Shown: piece by piece, positions 9,042 through 17,614 of the stretch
How positions within the stretch are numbered: position 1 is the first letter of the stretch
Layout: each line of letters begins with the position of its first letter
Assembly: GCA_016125555.1 (NCBI GenBank)
Contig: WGLN01000008.1
Location: forward strand, 179,282-243,281
Direction of reading: 5' to 3'
DNA length: 64,000 nt
Origin: Porphyrobacter sp.
GTDB taxonomy: Bacteria > Pseudomonadota > Alphaproteobacteria > Sphingomonadales > Sphingomonadaceae
Made by a program: the position numbers and the translations under genes
Notes under the pieces: generated by a model
What the model was told of the DNA's origin: nothing
The model's database searches: none
What the model saw: only the letters and a program-made list of their open reading frames with translations

Positions 9042-9824
9042 TCACAGCGTGAAGCTCTCGCCGAGATAAAGCCGCCGCACGTTCTCGTCCGCGACCAGTT
9101 CCTGCGGGGACCCGGCGAACAGCACCTGCCCGCCGTAGATGATGCAGGCGCGATCGACGATGTCGAGCGTCTCGCGCACGTTGTGATCGGTGATCAGCAC
9201 CCCGATGCCGCGCTGCTTCAGGTCCTTCACCAGGTCGCGGATATCGCTGATCGAGAGCGGGTCGATGCCCGCGAAGGGCTCGTCGAGCAGCATGATCGAG
9301 GGCTTGGCCGCGAGCGCGCGGGCGATTTCGCAGCGCCGCCGCTCACCCCCGGAGAGCGCCATCGCCGGGCTTTCGCGCAGGCGGGTGAGGCCGAACTCGT
9401 CGAGCAGGCGTTCGAGCTCGGCAGCGCGGGTGGTGGCATCGGGCTCGACCAGTTCGAGCACGCAGTTGATGTTCTGCTCCACCGTCATGCCGCGGAAGAT
9501 GCTGGTTTCCTGCGGCAGGTAGCCGAGGCCGAGGATCGCGCGGCGATACATCGGCAGCTTGGTGACATCCTCGCCGTCCATCAGGATGCGGCCCGAATCC
9601 GGCTTCACCAGCCCCATGATCGAATAGAAGCAGGTGGTCTTGCCCGCGCCGTTGGGGCCGAGCAGGCCGAGCACCTCGCCCTTGGCCACGGTCAGCGAGA
9701 TATCGGTCAGCACCGCGCGCTTGTCGTAGCTCTTGGCGATCGAGATCACTTCCAGCCCGCTGCCGAGCGGCTGGCCCGCAGGGGTGGCGCCGGCCACCGG
9801 ATCGGAGAGCGAGGACTCGTTCAT
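9042..9824 (-). CDS. lptB: LPS export ABC transporter ATP-binding protein LptB
   Basis: The cytoplasmic ATPase of the LptBFGC complex, which extracts lipopolysaccharide from the inner membrane and drives it across the envelope. The 260-residue protein has Walker A GPNGAGKTT, the family motif GYLPQETSIFR at the Q-loop, signature LSGGERRRCEIARAL, Walker B IMLLDEPFAGID and switch His in LITDHNVRETL. The N-terminus has about 20 residues before the ABC domain, slightly longer than the E. coli protein. It is followed by rpoN. LptA/LptC are not in the window; they would be expected just upstream, but an unrelated divergent gene occurs there instead. Confidence 0.96.
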   Translation of the reverse strand: MNESSLSDPVAGATPAGQPLGSGLEVISIAKSYDKRAVLTDISLTVAKGEVLGLLGPNGAGKTTCFYSIMGLVKPDSGRILMDGEDVTKLPMYRRAILGLGYLPQETSIFRGMTVEQNINCVLELVEPDATTRAAELERLLDEFGLTRLRESPAMALSGGERRRCEIARALAAKPSIMLLDEPFAGIDPLSISDIRDLVKDLKQRGIGVLITDHNVRETLDIVDRACIIYGGQVLFAGSPQELVADENVRRLYLGESFTL

Positions 9825-9875
9825 CGCCCGCGTCTTTAGCAGTCCTGAAGCTGCTGGAAAGACCCGCGGGGCACT

Positions 9876-9891
9876 TGGCAGGATTTTTGCT
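9876..9891 (+). promoter_or_regulatory. candidate sigma-54 (-24/-12) promoter
   Basis: TGGCAGG-ATTT-TTGCT matches the sigma-54 consensus TGGCACG-N4-TTGCW at all but one position, with the GG and GC pairs exactly 12 bases apart. It points rightward, with a transcription start predicted near 9903, about 170 bases before the membrane protein at 10076. No activator site was identified. Confidence 0.55.
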
Positions 9892-10075
9892 TAGTTGATG
9901 ATGGGGCCGGGCCGCGGGGCGAGCCGAGCGCGAAGACGCCCGCGATTCCCGGCGCTTGCATCGCGCGCCTTGCGTCAGGCGCAATAAAATGCGGTTTTTT
10001 ACAGCCGTGTTGCAACCTCGGGGAACCTTTGCGATACTCGCAAGGTCTTCAACGGACCGTCGGGGAGCGGCACAG

Positions 10076-10453
10076 ATGGGGAAAAGCACGGAACACCGCC
10101 AGGCGCACGCCGCCGCGAAGGCACGACCGCGCGACTGGCGCCGAGCGATGAGCGACCATGTCGCCTATAGCCTGCTGGTCTACACCGCCCTGCAGATCTT
10201 CGTGACCGTCAAGGCGCTGAGCGAGGGGACGTCCGGCCTGCTGCCCTACCTTGCGTTGATCGTGCTGGTGGCCGGGATCATCCCCGCGCTGCGCTGGTTC
10301 GAGCGGCGCTGGAACGGGCTGTCCGATGCCGAGGCCGCCGATCCCGCCTATGCCGCGGCTTTCCGCCGCGACACCATCGGATTGTGGCTGCTCGCCATCG
10401 GGCTACCCTTCGCGCTGACCGTGATTTTCAAGGGATTGCTTGCGGCGTTCTAG
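10076..10453 (+). CDS. small membrane protein, unknown function
   Basis: A 125-residue protein with a basic N-terminus (MGKSTEHRQAHAAAKARPRDWRR, about 23 residues) and three hydrophobic stretches near 27-48, 53-72 and 100-122. I do not recognise the family. The ATG at 10076 is preceded by GGGGAGCGG, a good ribosome binding site, and is chosen over an in-frame upstream ATG lacking one. It is divergent from lptB, with a 251-base gap that contains a sigma-54-type promoter on this gene's strand, so it may be RpoN-dependent. It is convergent with the pyrophosphatase gene. Confidence 0.65.
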   Translation: MGKSTEHRQAHAAAKARPRDWRRAMSDHVAYSLLVYTALQIFVTVKALSEGTSGLLPYLALIVLVAGIIPALRWFERRWNGLSDAEAADPAYAAAFRRDTIGLWLLAIGLPFALTVIFKGLLAAF

Positions 10454-10458
10454 GTTTC

Positions 10459-10478
10459 CGCACGCCATCCGGCGTGCG
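10459..10478. terminator. hairpin between convergent genes
   Basis: CGCACGCC and GGCGTGCG form a perfect 8-bp stem with a 4-base loop, 6 bases after the stop of the membrane protein. No T-run follows, so termination is only possible. The remaining bases to 10639 hold no gene I can support. Confidence 0.35.
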
Positions 10479-10639
10479 AAATCCTCGCTCACACGCCCTT
10501 CGGGCGCGTCGCTGCGGGCGGCCAGTCGCCCTTGCGGTCGCCCAGGGGACCGATCACAGCGCATCTCTTCGATCTTGTTGGCGCTCCGGCTCGGCAGCAG
10601 AGGAATAGCGCCGAAGACGCTGCCGCAGAGGCGCCTGCG

Positions 10640-11170
10640 CTAATTGGCAGCGTAGCGCTCGATCGCCTCGAGCACGATCCGCCGCGCCTCGGCGGCATCG
10701 CCCCAGCTGCCGATGCGCACCCACTTCTCGGCCTCGAGATCCTTGTAGTGGGTGAAGAAGTGCTCGATCTGCTGGAAGATGATGCTCGGCAGGTCCTTGG
10801 TCTCGCCCACGTCCGAGTAATAGGGGAAGGTGGTGTCGACCGGCACGCAAACCAGCTTCTCGTCGCCGCCGTGTTCGTCCTCGAGGTTGAGAACGCCGAT
10901 CGGGCGGGCGCGCACCACGCAGCCCGGAATGAACGGCGAGCGCGAGATCACCAGCGCATCGAGCGGGTCGCCATCGGGCGAAAGCGTGTGCGGCACGAAG
11001 CCGTAATTCGCCGGGTAGCGCATCGGCGTGTGCAGGATGCGGTCGACGAACAGCGCGCCGCTTTCCTTGTCGAATTCGTACTTCACCGGTTCGCCGCCCG
11101 TCGGCACCTCGATGATGACGTTGAGGTCTTCGGGCGGGTTCACCCCGGTGGGGATCTTGTCGATGCGCAT
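10640..11170 (-). CDS. ppa: inorganic pyrophosphatase (family I)
   Basis: Hydrolyses pyrophosphate to two phosphates, pulling biosynthetic reactions forward. The 176-residue soluble protein starts MRIDKIPTGVNPPEDLNVII and carries the class I signature DGDPLDALVI with its metal-binding Asp residues, plus the YKDLEAEKWV segment near the C-terminus. Its length is that of the E. coli enzyme. The start at 11170 was chosen over an upstream ATG because homologous proteins begin at MRID. It is monocistronic, convergent with the preceding membrane protein gene. Confidence 0.96.
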   Translation of the reverse strand: MRIDKIPTGVNPPEDLNVIIEVPTGGEPVKYEFDKESGALFVDRILHTPMRYPANYGFVPHTLSPDGDPLDALVISRSPFIPGCVVRARPIGVLNLEDEHGGDEKLVCVPVDTTFPYYSDVGETKDLPSIIFQQIEHFFTHYKDLEAEKWVRIGSWGDAAEARRIVLEAIERYAAN

Positions 11171-11239
11171 GAGCGCGCGCCTAGCGCCTCGCTTGCCGCA
11201 CTGCAACAAGCAAAGCGCGCCGGCGCGCGCGGTTGGGCG

Positions 11240-13195
11240 TCAGTTCCCGGTGCGCGGGGCGAGCAGCCGGTCGAGACCCTGCGTGCCGTCGCCCACCGGT
11301 TCGAGCCAAGGGTAGCGCAGCCCGCCGTGGTAATCGATGGCCACGGTCTCGTAGCGCTCTCCGCGCTTGGTGATAAGGCTGATCGGATCCGTGCCGTCCT
11401 TCGCCGCCTTGATGGCCGCGTCGAGCCGTTCGTCGCTGTAGGCCTCGCCATTGACCGCGACGAGCGTGGTGCCGTTGACGATCCCGGCGCGGAAGGCGGG
11501 GCCGTCCCACAGGGTGCTGTTCACCACCCCGTCCTTGCCCACTGAAATCCCCAGCGAATAGGTGAGATCGTGCGCCTTGGCATAGCCTGCGCGGCCCTTG
11601 TCGTAGGGGTTGGGCTCGTCCTTCCACACCAGGCGGTATCCGGCCTTCTCGATCCCGGCGAGCGGGGCGGGCTGGTTCGGCTGGTAGAGGCGGGTCTTGA
11701 GGAAGGAAGCCCAGTCATAGGGGTAGACCGCGTTCAGCATCTTTGCGACCTCGTCGAAGTCGTAGGTGAGCACGCCCCAGTCGCCGTTCCGCACCCCGAA
11801 GAAGGCCTTGGCGAAATCATCGAGCCCCTTCTTGCCGCGGGTGCCCTCGCGGATGATCTGGTCGGCCTCGAGCCACACCAGCGCGCCCTCGACGTAATAG
11901 TCCTCGGAGCGGTTGATCGAGGGGTAGGGCAGCGGGGCGCGGGCATTGATGATCGGATCGTTGGTGGTGTCCTCGACCGGGCGCCATGCGCGGCCCGGCT
12001 GACCCTCGCTGTAGAGCGCCGCGGCGCGCGCCCACATGCCGAGCACGGTGTCCTTGTCCTGGATGCCCGAACGCGCCGCCAGCACGTAGCCCCAGAACTG
12101 GGTTTGCCCCTCGTAGACCCATAGCAGCGAATCCTGCATCGGGGTGCGGTAGTCGGGAGTCCACAGGTCGGCCGGGCGGCGGTACTTGCCGTTCCAGCTG
12201 TGCACCAGTTCGTGCGCCACGACGTTGTGGTCCCAGTCCATCTTGTCCCACTCGGTGAAGGCGGTGGGCTCGTACTGGTTCTCGGCCGAGCGGTGGTGTT
12301 CGAGCCCGATCCCGCCCATCCGGTCGGTCAGGGCGAGCAGGATGTCGTAGTGATCGAAATGGCGTGCGCCGAACAGCGCGTCGGCCTCGTCGACCAGCTT
12401 GCGGAAATGCGCGAGGTTCTCGGGCGCGAGTTCGAGCAGGCGCGGCTCGTCGGCCACCACGTCGAGCTTGATGCCTTCGCCCACCGGCGTCTGGGTCGCG
12501 TATTTGCCGGCGAAGATCGGCGAATCGACCAGCGTTTCGTAGTCGACGTTCGCCCAGCTCACGGTGTCGCCGGTGCGGCTCTGCCCGTCGAGCGCGGTGA
12601 ACACCTGCCAGCCTGCGGGCACGGTGACCTTAGGCGCGATGGCGATGCGGCGGGTGTAGTGCCCGGCCGGGTAGAAGCTCATCTTCTCCCACTGCAGGTT
12701 GAGCATTTCCTGCGTCATGGTGATGCGTCCCTCGCGGCCCGTCAGCGGCGAAGTGTGGACGAAGCGCGCGACCACCTCGCGGGCGCCCGCGGGCACTTCG
12801 ACGTCGATCTGGTAGACGTCGAGCGGGTTGCGCTGCCAGGCAAGCTCCTTGCCATCGGCGAAGAAGCGGATGTCGGCGACGAGGTTGATCGGCCCGCGCG
12901 CGGCGTGGTTGCCGGGGAGCCACTCGGGAAACAGCAGCGTCAGCCGGTCCATTCCTTCCGGCACCGGGATCGTTTCGGTCACCCGGTAAAGCCCGCGGGC
13001 GGTGTCGCTCGCGTCGATGTCGAGCGTGATCGGTCCGCCCGGCCAGGGGGTGTCGGCAGGAAGCGGGGTCGCGTCGCCGAGCTGCTGCTGGACCGGCTGC
13101 GAGCGGTCGGCCTGCGCCGAGGCTGCGGCGGGGATGGCGATGAGCGGGAGGAGCGAAGCGGCGGCAAGGGCCGTTTTCAGAGTCTCGGGGGTCAT
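11240..13195 (-). CDS. M61 family metallopeptidase (glycyl aminopeptidase type) with PDZ domain
   Basis: A 651-residue exported zinc peptidase. A signal peptide ([20 protein letters not shown]..., cleaving after ASA near residue 27) sends it to the periplasm. Zinc motif HELVHSW lies near residue 325 within [16 protein letters not shown], with a downstream Glu in the [10 protein letters not shown] segment, the pattern of the M61 family. The C-terminal 120 residues look like a PDZ domain ([20 protein letters not shown]...). M61 enzymes of this type prefer Gly/Ala at P1; the substrate here is unknown. It is divergent from hisS. Confidence 0.88.
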   Translation of the reverse strand: MTPETLKTALAAASLLPLIAIPAAASAQADRSQPVQQQLGDATPLPADTPWPGGPITLDIDASDTARGLYRVTETIPVPEGMDRLTLLFPEWLPGNHAARGPINLVADIRFFADGKELAWQRNPLDVYQIDVEVPAGAREVVARFVHTSPLTGREGRITMTQEMLNLQWEKMSFYPAGHYTRRIAIAPKVTVPAGWQVFTALDGQSRTGDTVSWANVDYETLVDSPIFAGKYATQTPVGEGIKLDVVADEPRLLELAPENLAHFRKLVDEADALFGARHFDHYDILLALTDRMGGIGLEHHRSAENQYEPTAFTEWDKMDWDHNVVAHELVHSWNGKYRRPADLWTPDYRTPMQDSLLWVYEGQTQFWGYVLAARSGIQDKDTVLGMWARAAALYSEGQPGRAWRPVEDTTNDPIINARAPLPYPSINRSEDYYVEGALVWLEADQIIREGTRGKKGLDDFAKAFFGVRNGDWGVLTYDFDEVAKMLNAVYPYDWASFLKTRLYQPNQPAPLAGIEKAGYRLVWKDEPNPYDKGRAGYAKAHDLTYSLGISVGKDGVVNSTLWDGPAFRAGIVNGTTLVAVNGEAYSDERLDAAIKAAKDGTDPISLITKRGERYETVAIDYHGGLRYPWLEPVGDGTQGLDRLLAPRTGN

Positions 13196-13280
13196 GGCGC
13201 GGCTTAATGCAGGCTCCACGCGGCGCTGGCAAGGGTGGTGCTTTATCGCGGCCGCGTTACCCGCTAGAGGGCGCGCCACC

Positions 13281-14534
13281 ATGAGCAGGAAAACCCCGCA
13301 AGCGATCCGCGGAACGCAGGACATTTTCGGCGCCGATGCCGAGGCTTTCGCCTTCGTGGTCGAAACCTTCGAGCGCGTGCGCCGCCTCTACCGCTTCCGC
13401 CGCGTCGAGATGCCGGTGTTCGAGAAGACCGAGGTGTTCGCGCGCTCGCTGGGCGAGACGACTGACGTTGTCTCGAAGGAGATGTATTCCTTCGAGGATC
13501 GCGGCGGCGAGAGCCTGACCCTGCGCCCCGAATTCACCGCCGGGATCGCGCGCGCCTTCCTCACCAACGGCTGGCAGCAATATGCGCCGCTGAAGGTCGC
13601 CACCCACGGCCCGCTGTTCCGCTACGAGCGCCCGCAGAAGGGCCGCTACCGCCAGTTCCACCAGATCGACGCCGAGGTGATCGGCGCGGGCGAGCCGCAG
13701 GCCGATGTCGAGCTGCTGGCGATGGCGGATCAGCTGCTGAAGGAGCTGGGCATTCACGACGTGACCCTGCACCTCAACACTTTGGGCGATGCGGCAAGCC
13801 GCGAGGCGTGGCGGGCGGCTTTGATCGAATACTTCCTTGGCGTGAAGGACCAGCTCTCCGAGGAATCACAGGAGCGGCTGGAAAAGAACCCGCTGCGAAT
13901 CCTGGATTCGAAGGACCCGAGGGACAAGCCGTTTCTCGCCGACGCGCCCAAGATCGACGCGTTTCTGTCGGAGGAGGCCTCGGCGTTTTTTGCGGCGGTC
14001 ACCAGCGGGCTCGACGCGGCGGGCGTGAAGTGGGTGCGCGCGGAGAGCCTCGTGCGCGGCCTCGACTATTACCGCCACACGGCGTTCGAGTTCATTCCCG
14101 ACGAAGGCAGCGCGTCTGCCGCCGCGCTGGGCTCGCAGAGCACGGTTCTCGGCGGCGGGCGTTATGACGGGCTGATGGAGTCGCTCGGCGGCGCGCCGAC
14201 GCCTGCGGTGGGCTGGGCCGCCGGGATCGAGCGGCTGGCTATGCTGGTGGGTGCGCGGGAGGTTGAGGCGCTTCAAGTGGCAGTCATTGTCGAGGATGAC
14301 AGCCTCGTTTCGATGGGGATTTCTGCAAATTCTGCGCTGCGCCAAGCGGGAATGTCTAGCGAGCTGGTTGCTGCGGGCAGCCCCCGGAAACGCTACGATA
14401 AAGGTTCCAAACTGGGTGCGTCAGCCATCGTCGTCTATTCCCTCGTAGATGGGCACCCCGACATCCGGATGAAATCAGTAGACGATGATCTTGCAGAGCG
14501 CATCAAGGGTGTCGTTTACGACAGCCCAGAGTAG
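13281..14534 (+). CDS. hisS: histidine--tRNA ligase
   Basis: Class II aminoacyl-tRNA synthetase charging tRNA-His. The 417-residue protein has motif 1 around IRGTQDIFG, motif 2 [15 protein letters not shown] and [16 protein letters not shown], the histidine-binding [13 protein letters not shown] and motif 3 GGGRYDGLM with [12 protein letters not shown]. The C-terminal about 90 residues form the anticodon-binding domain. The ATG at 13281 follows a modest ribosome binding site and starts the conserved [14 protein letters not shown]. It precedes prfA-prmC but is separated from them by a structured intergenic repeat. Confidence 0.96.
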   Translation: MSRKTPQAIRGTQDIFGADAEAFAFVVETFERVRRLYRFRRVEMPVFEKTEVFARSLGETTDVVSKEMYSFEDRGGESLTLRPEFTAGIARAFLTNGWQQYAPLKVATHGPLFRYERPQKGRYRQFHQIDAEVIGAGEPQADVELLAMADQLLKELGIHDVTLHLNTLGDAASREAWRAALIEYFLGVKDQLSEESQERLEKNPLRILDSKDPRDKPFLADAPKIDAFLSEEASAFFAAVTSGLDAAGVKWVRAESLVRGLDYYRHTAFEFIPDEGSASAAALGSQSTVLGGGRYDGLMESLGGAPTPAVGWAAGIERLAMLVGAREVEALQVAVIVEDDSLVSMGISANSALRQAGMSSELVAAGSPRKRYDKGSKLGASAIVVYSLVDGHPDIRMKSVDDDLAERIKGVVYDSPE

Positions 14535-14540
14535 CTGCCT

Positions 14541-14635
14541 CTTCCCCCGCCCCGGGCTTGACCCGGGGCCCCGCTTCCCTTTTTCCGCCGCTCCAATAGA
14601 AAGCGGGGTCCCGGCTCGGTGGCCGGGACGGTGAG
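14541..14635. repeat. multi-hairpin intergenic repeat between hisS and prfA
   Basis: Three nested or adjacent stems are visible: GCCCCGGG/CCCGGGGC near 14550-14571, CCCCGCTT (14570-14577) against AAGCGGGG (about 14600-14608), and CCCGGC/GCCGGG near 14610-14626. Together they could fold as a branched structure. It resembles the dispersed GC palindromes common between genes in sphingomonads. It lacks a T-run, so its function is unknown. Confidence 0.6.
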
Positions 14636-14648
14636 TTAGAAACCAGAG

Positions 14649-15716
14649 ATGCAAATCCCCCCCGAACGCATTGATCAGATCGCGCACCGCTTTGCGGAGC
14701 TGGAAGCGCGCATGGCCTCGGGCACGCTCGAGGGCGAGGCCTTCGTGCGCGCCAGCCGCGACTATGCCGAACTCGAACCCGTCGCCAGGATCGCCGCCGA
14801 GGTGAAGGCCGCGCGCGAGGAGATGGACGGGCTCACCGAGATGCTCGCCGATCCCGAGATGAAGGCGATGGCCGAGGAAGAACTCGCCGCCCTCAAAGCC
14901 ACGCTCCCCGATCTCGAACGCCGCCTCGCGATTGCGCTGCTGCCGCGCGATTCGGCCGATGCCAAGCCCGCGATGCTCGAAATCCGCGCCGGCACGGGGG
15001 GCGACGAGGCCGCGCTGTTCGCCGCCGATCTCTACCGCATGTACGAACGCTATGCCGCCGAGCAGGGCTGGAAGGTCGAGCCGGTCAGCATCAATGCCTC
15101 GGACATCGGCGGCTACAAGGAAGTGATCGCCAACGTCACCGGCACCGGCGTCTTCGCCAAGCTGAAGTTCGAAAGCGGCGTCCACCGCGTCCAGCGCGTG
15201 CCCGTCACCGAGAGCGGCGGGCGCATCCACACCTCGGCGGCGACCGTCGCCGTCCTGCCCGAGCCCGACGAGGTCGACGTCGAGATCGAGGACAAGGACC
15301 TCAAGATCGACGTCTACCGCGCGAGCGGCGCGGGCGGTCAGCACGTCAACACCACCGATTCGGCGGTGCGCATCACCCACCTGCCCACCGGCACCGTCGT
15401 GACCTGTCAGGACGGGCGCAGCCAGCACAAGAACAAGGAAAAGGCGATGCAGGTGCTGCGCACGCGGCTTTACGACGCGCAGCGCGAGGCCACGCAGGGC
15501 GCCGAGGCCGAGGCGAGGAAGGCGATGGTCGGTTCTGGCGACCGGTCGGAGCGCATCCGCACCTACAACTTCCCCCAGGGCCGCGTGACCGATCACCGCA
15601 TCGGGCTGACGCTGCACAAGCTGGAGGAAGTGCTCGCCGGGCCGGGCCTTGCCGAGCTGGTCGATGCCCTGATCGCCGAGGACGAGGGCAAGCGGCTGGC
15701 GGCACTCTCCGAATAA
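14649..15716 (+). CDS. prfA: peptide chain release factor 1
   Basis: Recognises UAA and UAG in the ribosomal A site and triggers peptide release. The 355-residue protein carries the GGQ motif in [11 protein letters not shown], an RF1-like anticodon tripeptide region near [10 protein letters not shown], and the Arg-rich helix that follows. Its TAA stop overlaps the prmC ATG by one base (TAATG at 15714-15718), so the methyltransferase that modifies the GGQ glutamine is translationally coupled to its substrate. Confidence 0.97.
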   Translation: MQIPPERIDQIAHRFAELEARMASGTLEGEAFVRASRDYAELEPVARIAAEVKAAREEMDGLTEMLADPEMKAMAEEELAALKATLPDLERRLAIALLPRDSADAKPAMLEIRAGTGGDEAALFAADLYRMYERYAAEQGWKVEPVSINASDIGGYKEVIANVTGTGVFAKLKFESGVHRVQRVPVTESGGRIHTSAATVAVLPEPDEVDVEIEDKDLKIDVYRASGAGGQHVNTTDSAVRITHLPTGTVVTCQDGRSQHKNKEKAMQVLRTRLYDAQREATQGAEAEARKAMVGSGDRSERIRTYNFPQGRVTDHRIGLTLHKLEEVLAGPGLAELVDALIAEDEGKRLAALSE

Positions 15717-16633
15717 TGACCGTCGGAGAAGCCATCCGCGCCGCCGCCGAGGCGCTGGCCACCGTCAGCGACACCGCGCGATTGGATGCCGAACTGTTGA
15801 TGGCCCACGCGCTCGGGATGACCCGCTCGGACATGCTGCTGAAAGCGATGCGCGACCCTGCGCCCGCAGGCTTAGCCGCGCTGGTCGAGCGGCGCGCAGG
15901 CCACGAGCCGGTCGCCTACATCACCGGCGAGGCGGAGTTCTACGGCCTCACGCTCAAGGTCACCCCCGCCACCCTGATCCCGCGCGGCGACAGCGAGACG
16001 CTGATCGAGGCGGCGCGCGAGGCCTTCCAGGGTCGGCCCGCCCCGCAACGCATCCTCGATCTCGGCACGGGATCAGGCGCGCTACTGCTCGCGGCGATGT
16101 CGGTGTGGGGCGATGCAGAAGGAATGGGGGTGGAACGCGATCCCGACGCCGCTTTCGTCGCAATGGCGAACGCAGAGCGGACCCACATCAATACAGCACC
16201 CGACCCGGCGGAACTGGAACGCCAACGGCAGAAATTGGCCGATGCGGGGTTCTTTCCTTCGACGGTCGCGTATGTCGGCAAGCGCGCTCGCTTCCGGGTG
16301 CTGGACTGGCGCAAGCGCGGCTGGCGCGCCCATCTCGGCACCTTCGACCTCGTCCTCTGCAATCCACCCTATGTCGAGGCCGACGGCGCGCTCGACCGGC
16401 AGGTGGCCGACTTCGAACCTGACACCGCGTTGTTCGCCGGTCCCGAGGGCCTCGACGATTACCGCATCCTGATCCCGCAGCTGCGGGCGCTGATGAACCC
16501 CGGCGCGGTCTCGGTCTTCGAGATCGGCGCGAATCAGGCCGAAGCCGTGACCGCGCTCGCCGAGGCCGCCGGCTTCACCGTCGAATTGCGCCGCGACCTC
16601 GCGGGTCGCCCGCGGGCGCTGATTCTTCGGTGA
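15716..16633 (+). CDS. prmC: peptide chain release factor N5-glutamine methyltransferase
   Basis: Methylates the Gln of the GGQ motif in RF1 and RF2. The 305-residue protein has an N-terminal helical domain, SAM motif I LDLGTGSGALLLA near residue 118, and the catalytic NPPY in LCNPPYVEADG near residue 217. E. coli PrmC is 277 residues and has NPPY near 183, so about 30 extra residues lie between motif I and NPPY (ANAERTHINTAPDPAELERQ and following). The insertion is in frame and has the same base composition as the rest. It is coupled to prfA by a TAATG overlap. Confidence 0.93.
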   Translation: MTVGEAIRAAAEALATVSDTARLDAELLMAHALGMTRSDMLLKAMRDPAPAGLAALVERRAGHEPVAYITGEAEFYGLTLKVTPATLIPRGDSETLIEAAREAFQGRPAPQRILDLGTGSGALLLAAMSVWGDAEGMGVERDPDAAFVAMANAERTHINTAPDPAELERQRQKLADAGFFPSTVAYVGKRARFRVLDWRKRGWRAHLGTFDLVLCNPPYVEADGALDRQVADFEPDTALFAGPEGLDDYRILIPQLRALMNPGAVSVFEIGANQAEAVTALAEAAGFTVELRRDLAGRPRALILR

Positions 16634-16913
16634 AGGAAAAATCGCTCGGGGCTTGGCAAACCGCTTTTGCATCGCTACCTCGGTGCCAGACCAGACGATC
16701 TGCGAAGGGCGCAAATCGCTGGGCCAAGCTCCAAAACTCAGCTGTAACGGCCGTCAGGGCACGTCCCCGGTCACGTCAGCGCGGAGCGCGCGTCACGCGT
16801 TGGCACGGTCCCGACGGGCCGGGACAAAACGGTGGGGTGCAAGGACAAGGGGTCTGTTGGCCGCGCGTGCAGGCAGTTTTTTGCGCCGGGCCGCTGATTA
16901 AGGAACATCTTCC

Positions 16914-17606
16914 TTGAATAATAATCGCAACAACCGTCGCCGCGGGCGCGGGAACCGCAATCAGGGCGGCAACGGCAACCAGCTCAACCGGATCGACAGC
17001 CGGGCGCGGGGCAATGCGCCCCAGCTGCTGGAAAAGTACAAGAAGCTGGCGCAGGACGCCCAGCACAATGGCGACCGCGTGCAGATGGAATACTATCTGC
17101 AGTTCGCCGACCACTATTTCCGCGTGATCGCCGACAACAAGGCCCGCCAGGACGAGCAGCGCGGCGGCAGGCGCAACGACGAGCGCGACCAGAACGACGA
17201 TTCGGGCGAGGACGATAACGATTTCGACCGCGGCCGCCGCAGCGAGCGCAGCCAGCGCCAGCGCCGCGAAGATCGCGACAGTGATTCGCGCGGCTCCGAG
17301 GAAGGCGACTATGGCCAGGAGGGCGAGAGCTTCCTCAATGCGGACGACAGCGAGGAATCGGGCAATTCCGAGCCCGAGCAGCGTCCCGAACCGCGGCGTC
17401 GCCAGCAGGCGCGCAAGCCTCGCGACGACGGCGAGGCCAAGCGCAGCGAAAAGCGCGCCGACAAGGCCGAGCCGCGTCGCCGCAAGCCGCGCAAATCCGC
17501 AGACGACGCGCCGGGCGGCATGGATTCCTCGATCCTCCCGCCCTCGATCCGCGGCGATGATGCCGGTTCCGGCGACAGCGACGGCGCGCTCGAAACGGTC
17601 GACTGA
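16914..17606 (+). CDS. DUF4167 domain-containing protein
   Basis: A 230-residue highly charged protein. Residues 1-75 are the conserved DUF4167 part: a basic Asn/Arg/Gly-rich head (MNNNRNNRRRGRGNRNQGG), then NAPQLLEKYKKLAQDAQHNG and YYLQFADHYFRVI. The remainder is a low-complexity Arg/Glu/Asp tail. The family is alphaproteobacterial and its function is unknown; the basic head suggests RNA binding (inference). A TTG start at 16914 is chosen because AAGGA lies nine bases upstream and the conserved head begins there. It is closely followed by lnt. The 280 bases before it hold no gene I can support. Confidence 0.85.
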   Translation: MNNNRNNRRRGRGNRNQGGNGNQLNRIDSRARGNAPQLLEKYKKLAQDAQHNGDRVQMEYYLQFADHYFRVIADNKARQDEQRGGRRNDERDQNDDSGEDDNDFDRGRRSERSQRQRREDRDSDSRGSEEGDYGQEGESFLNADDSEESGNSEPEQRPEPRRRQQARKPRDDGEAKRSEKRADKAEPRRRKPRKSADDAPGGMDSSILPPSIRGDDAGSGDSDGALETVD

Positions 17607-17614
17607 CCGCGCGC

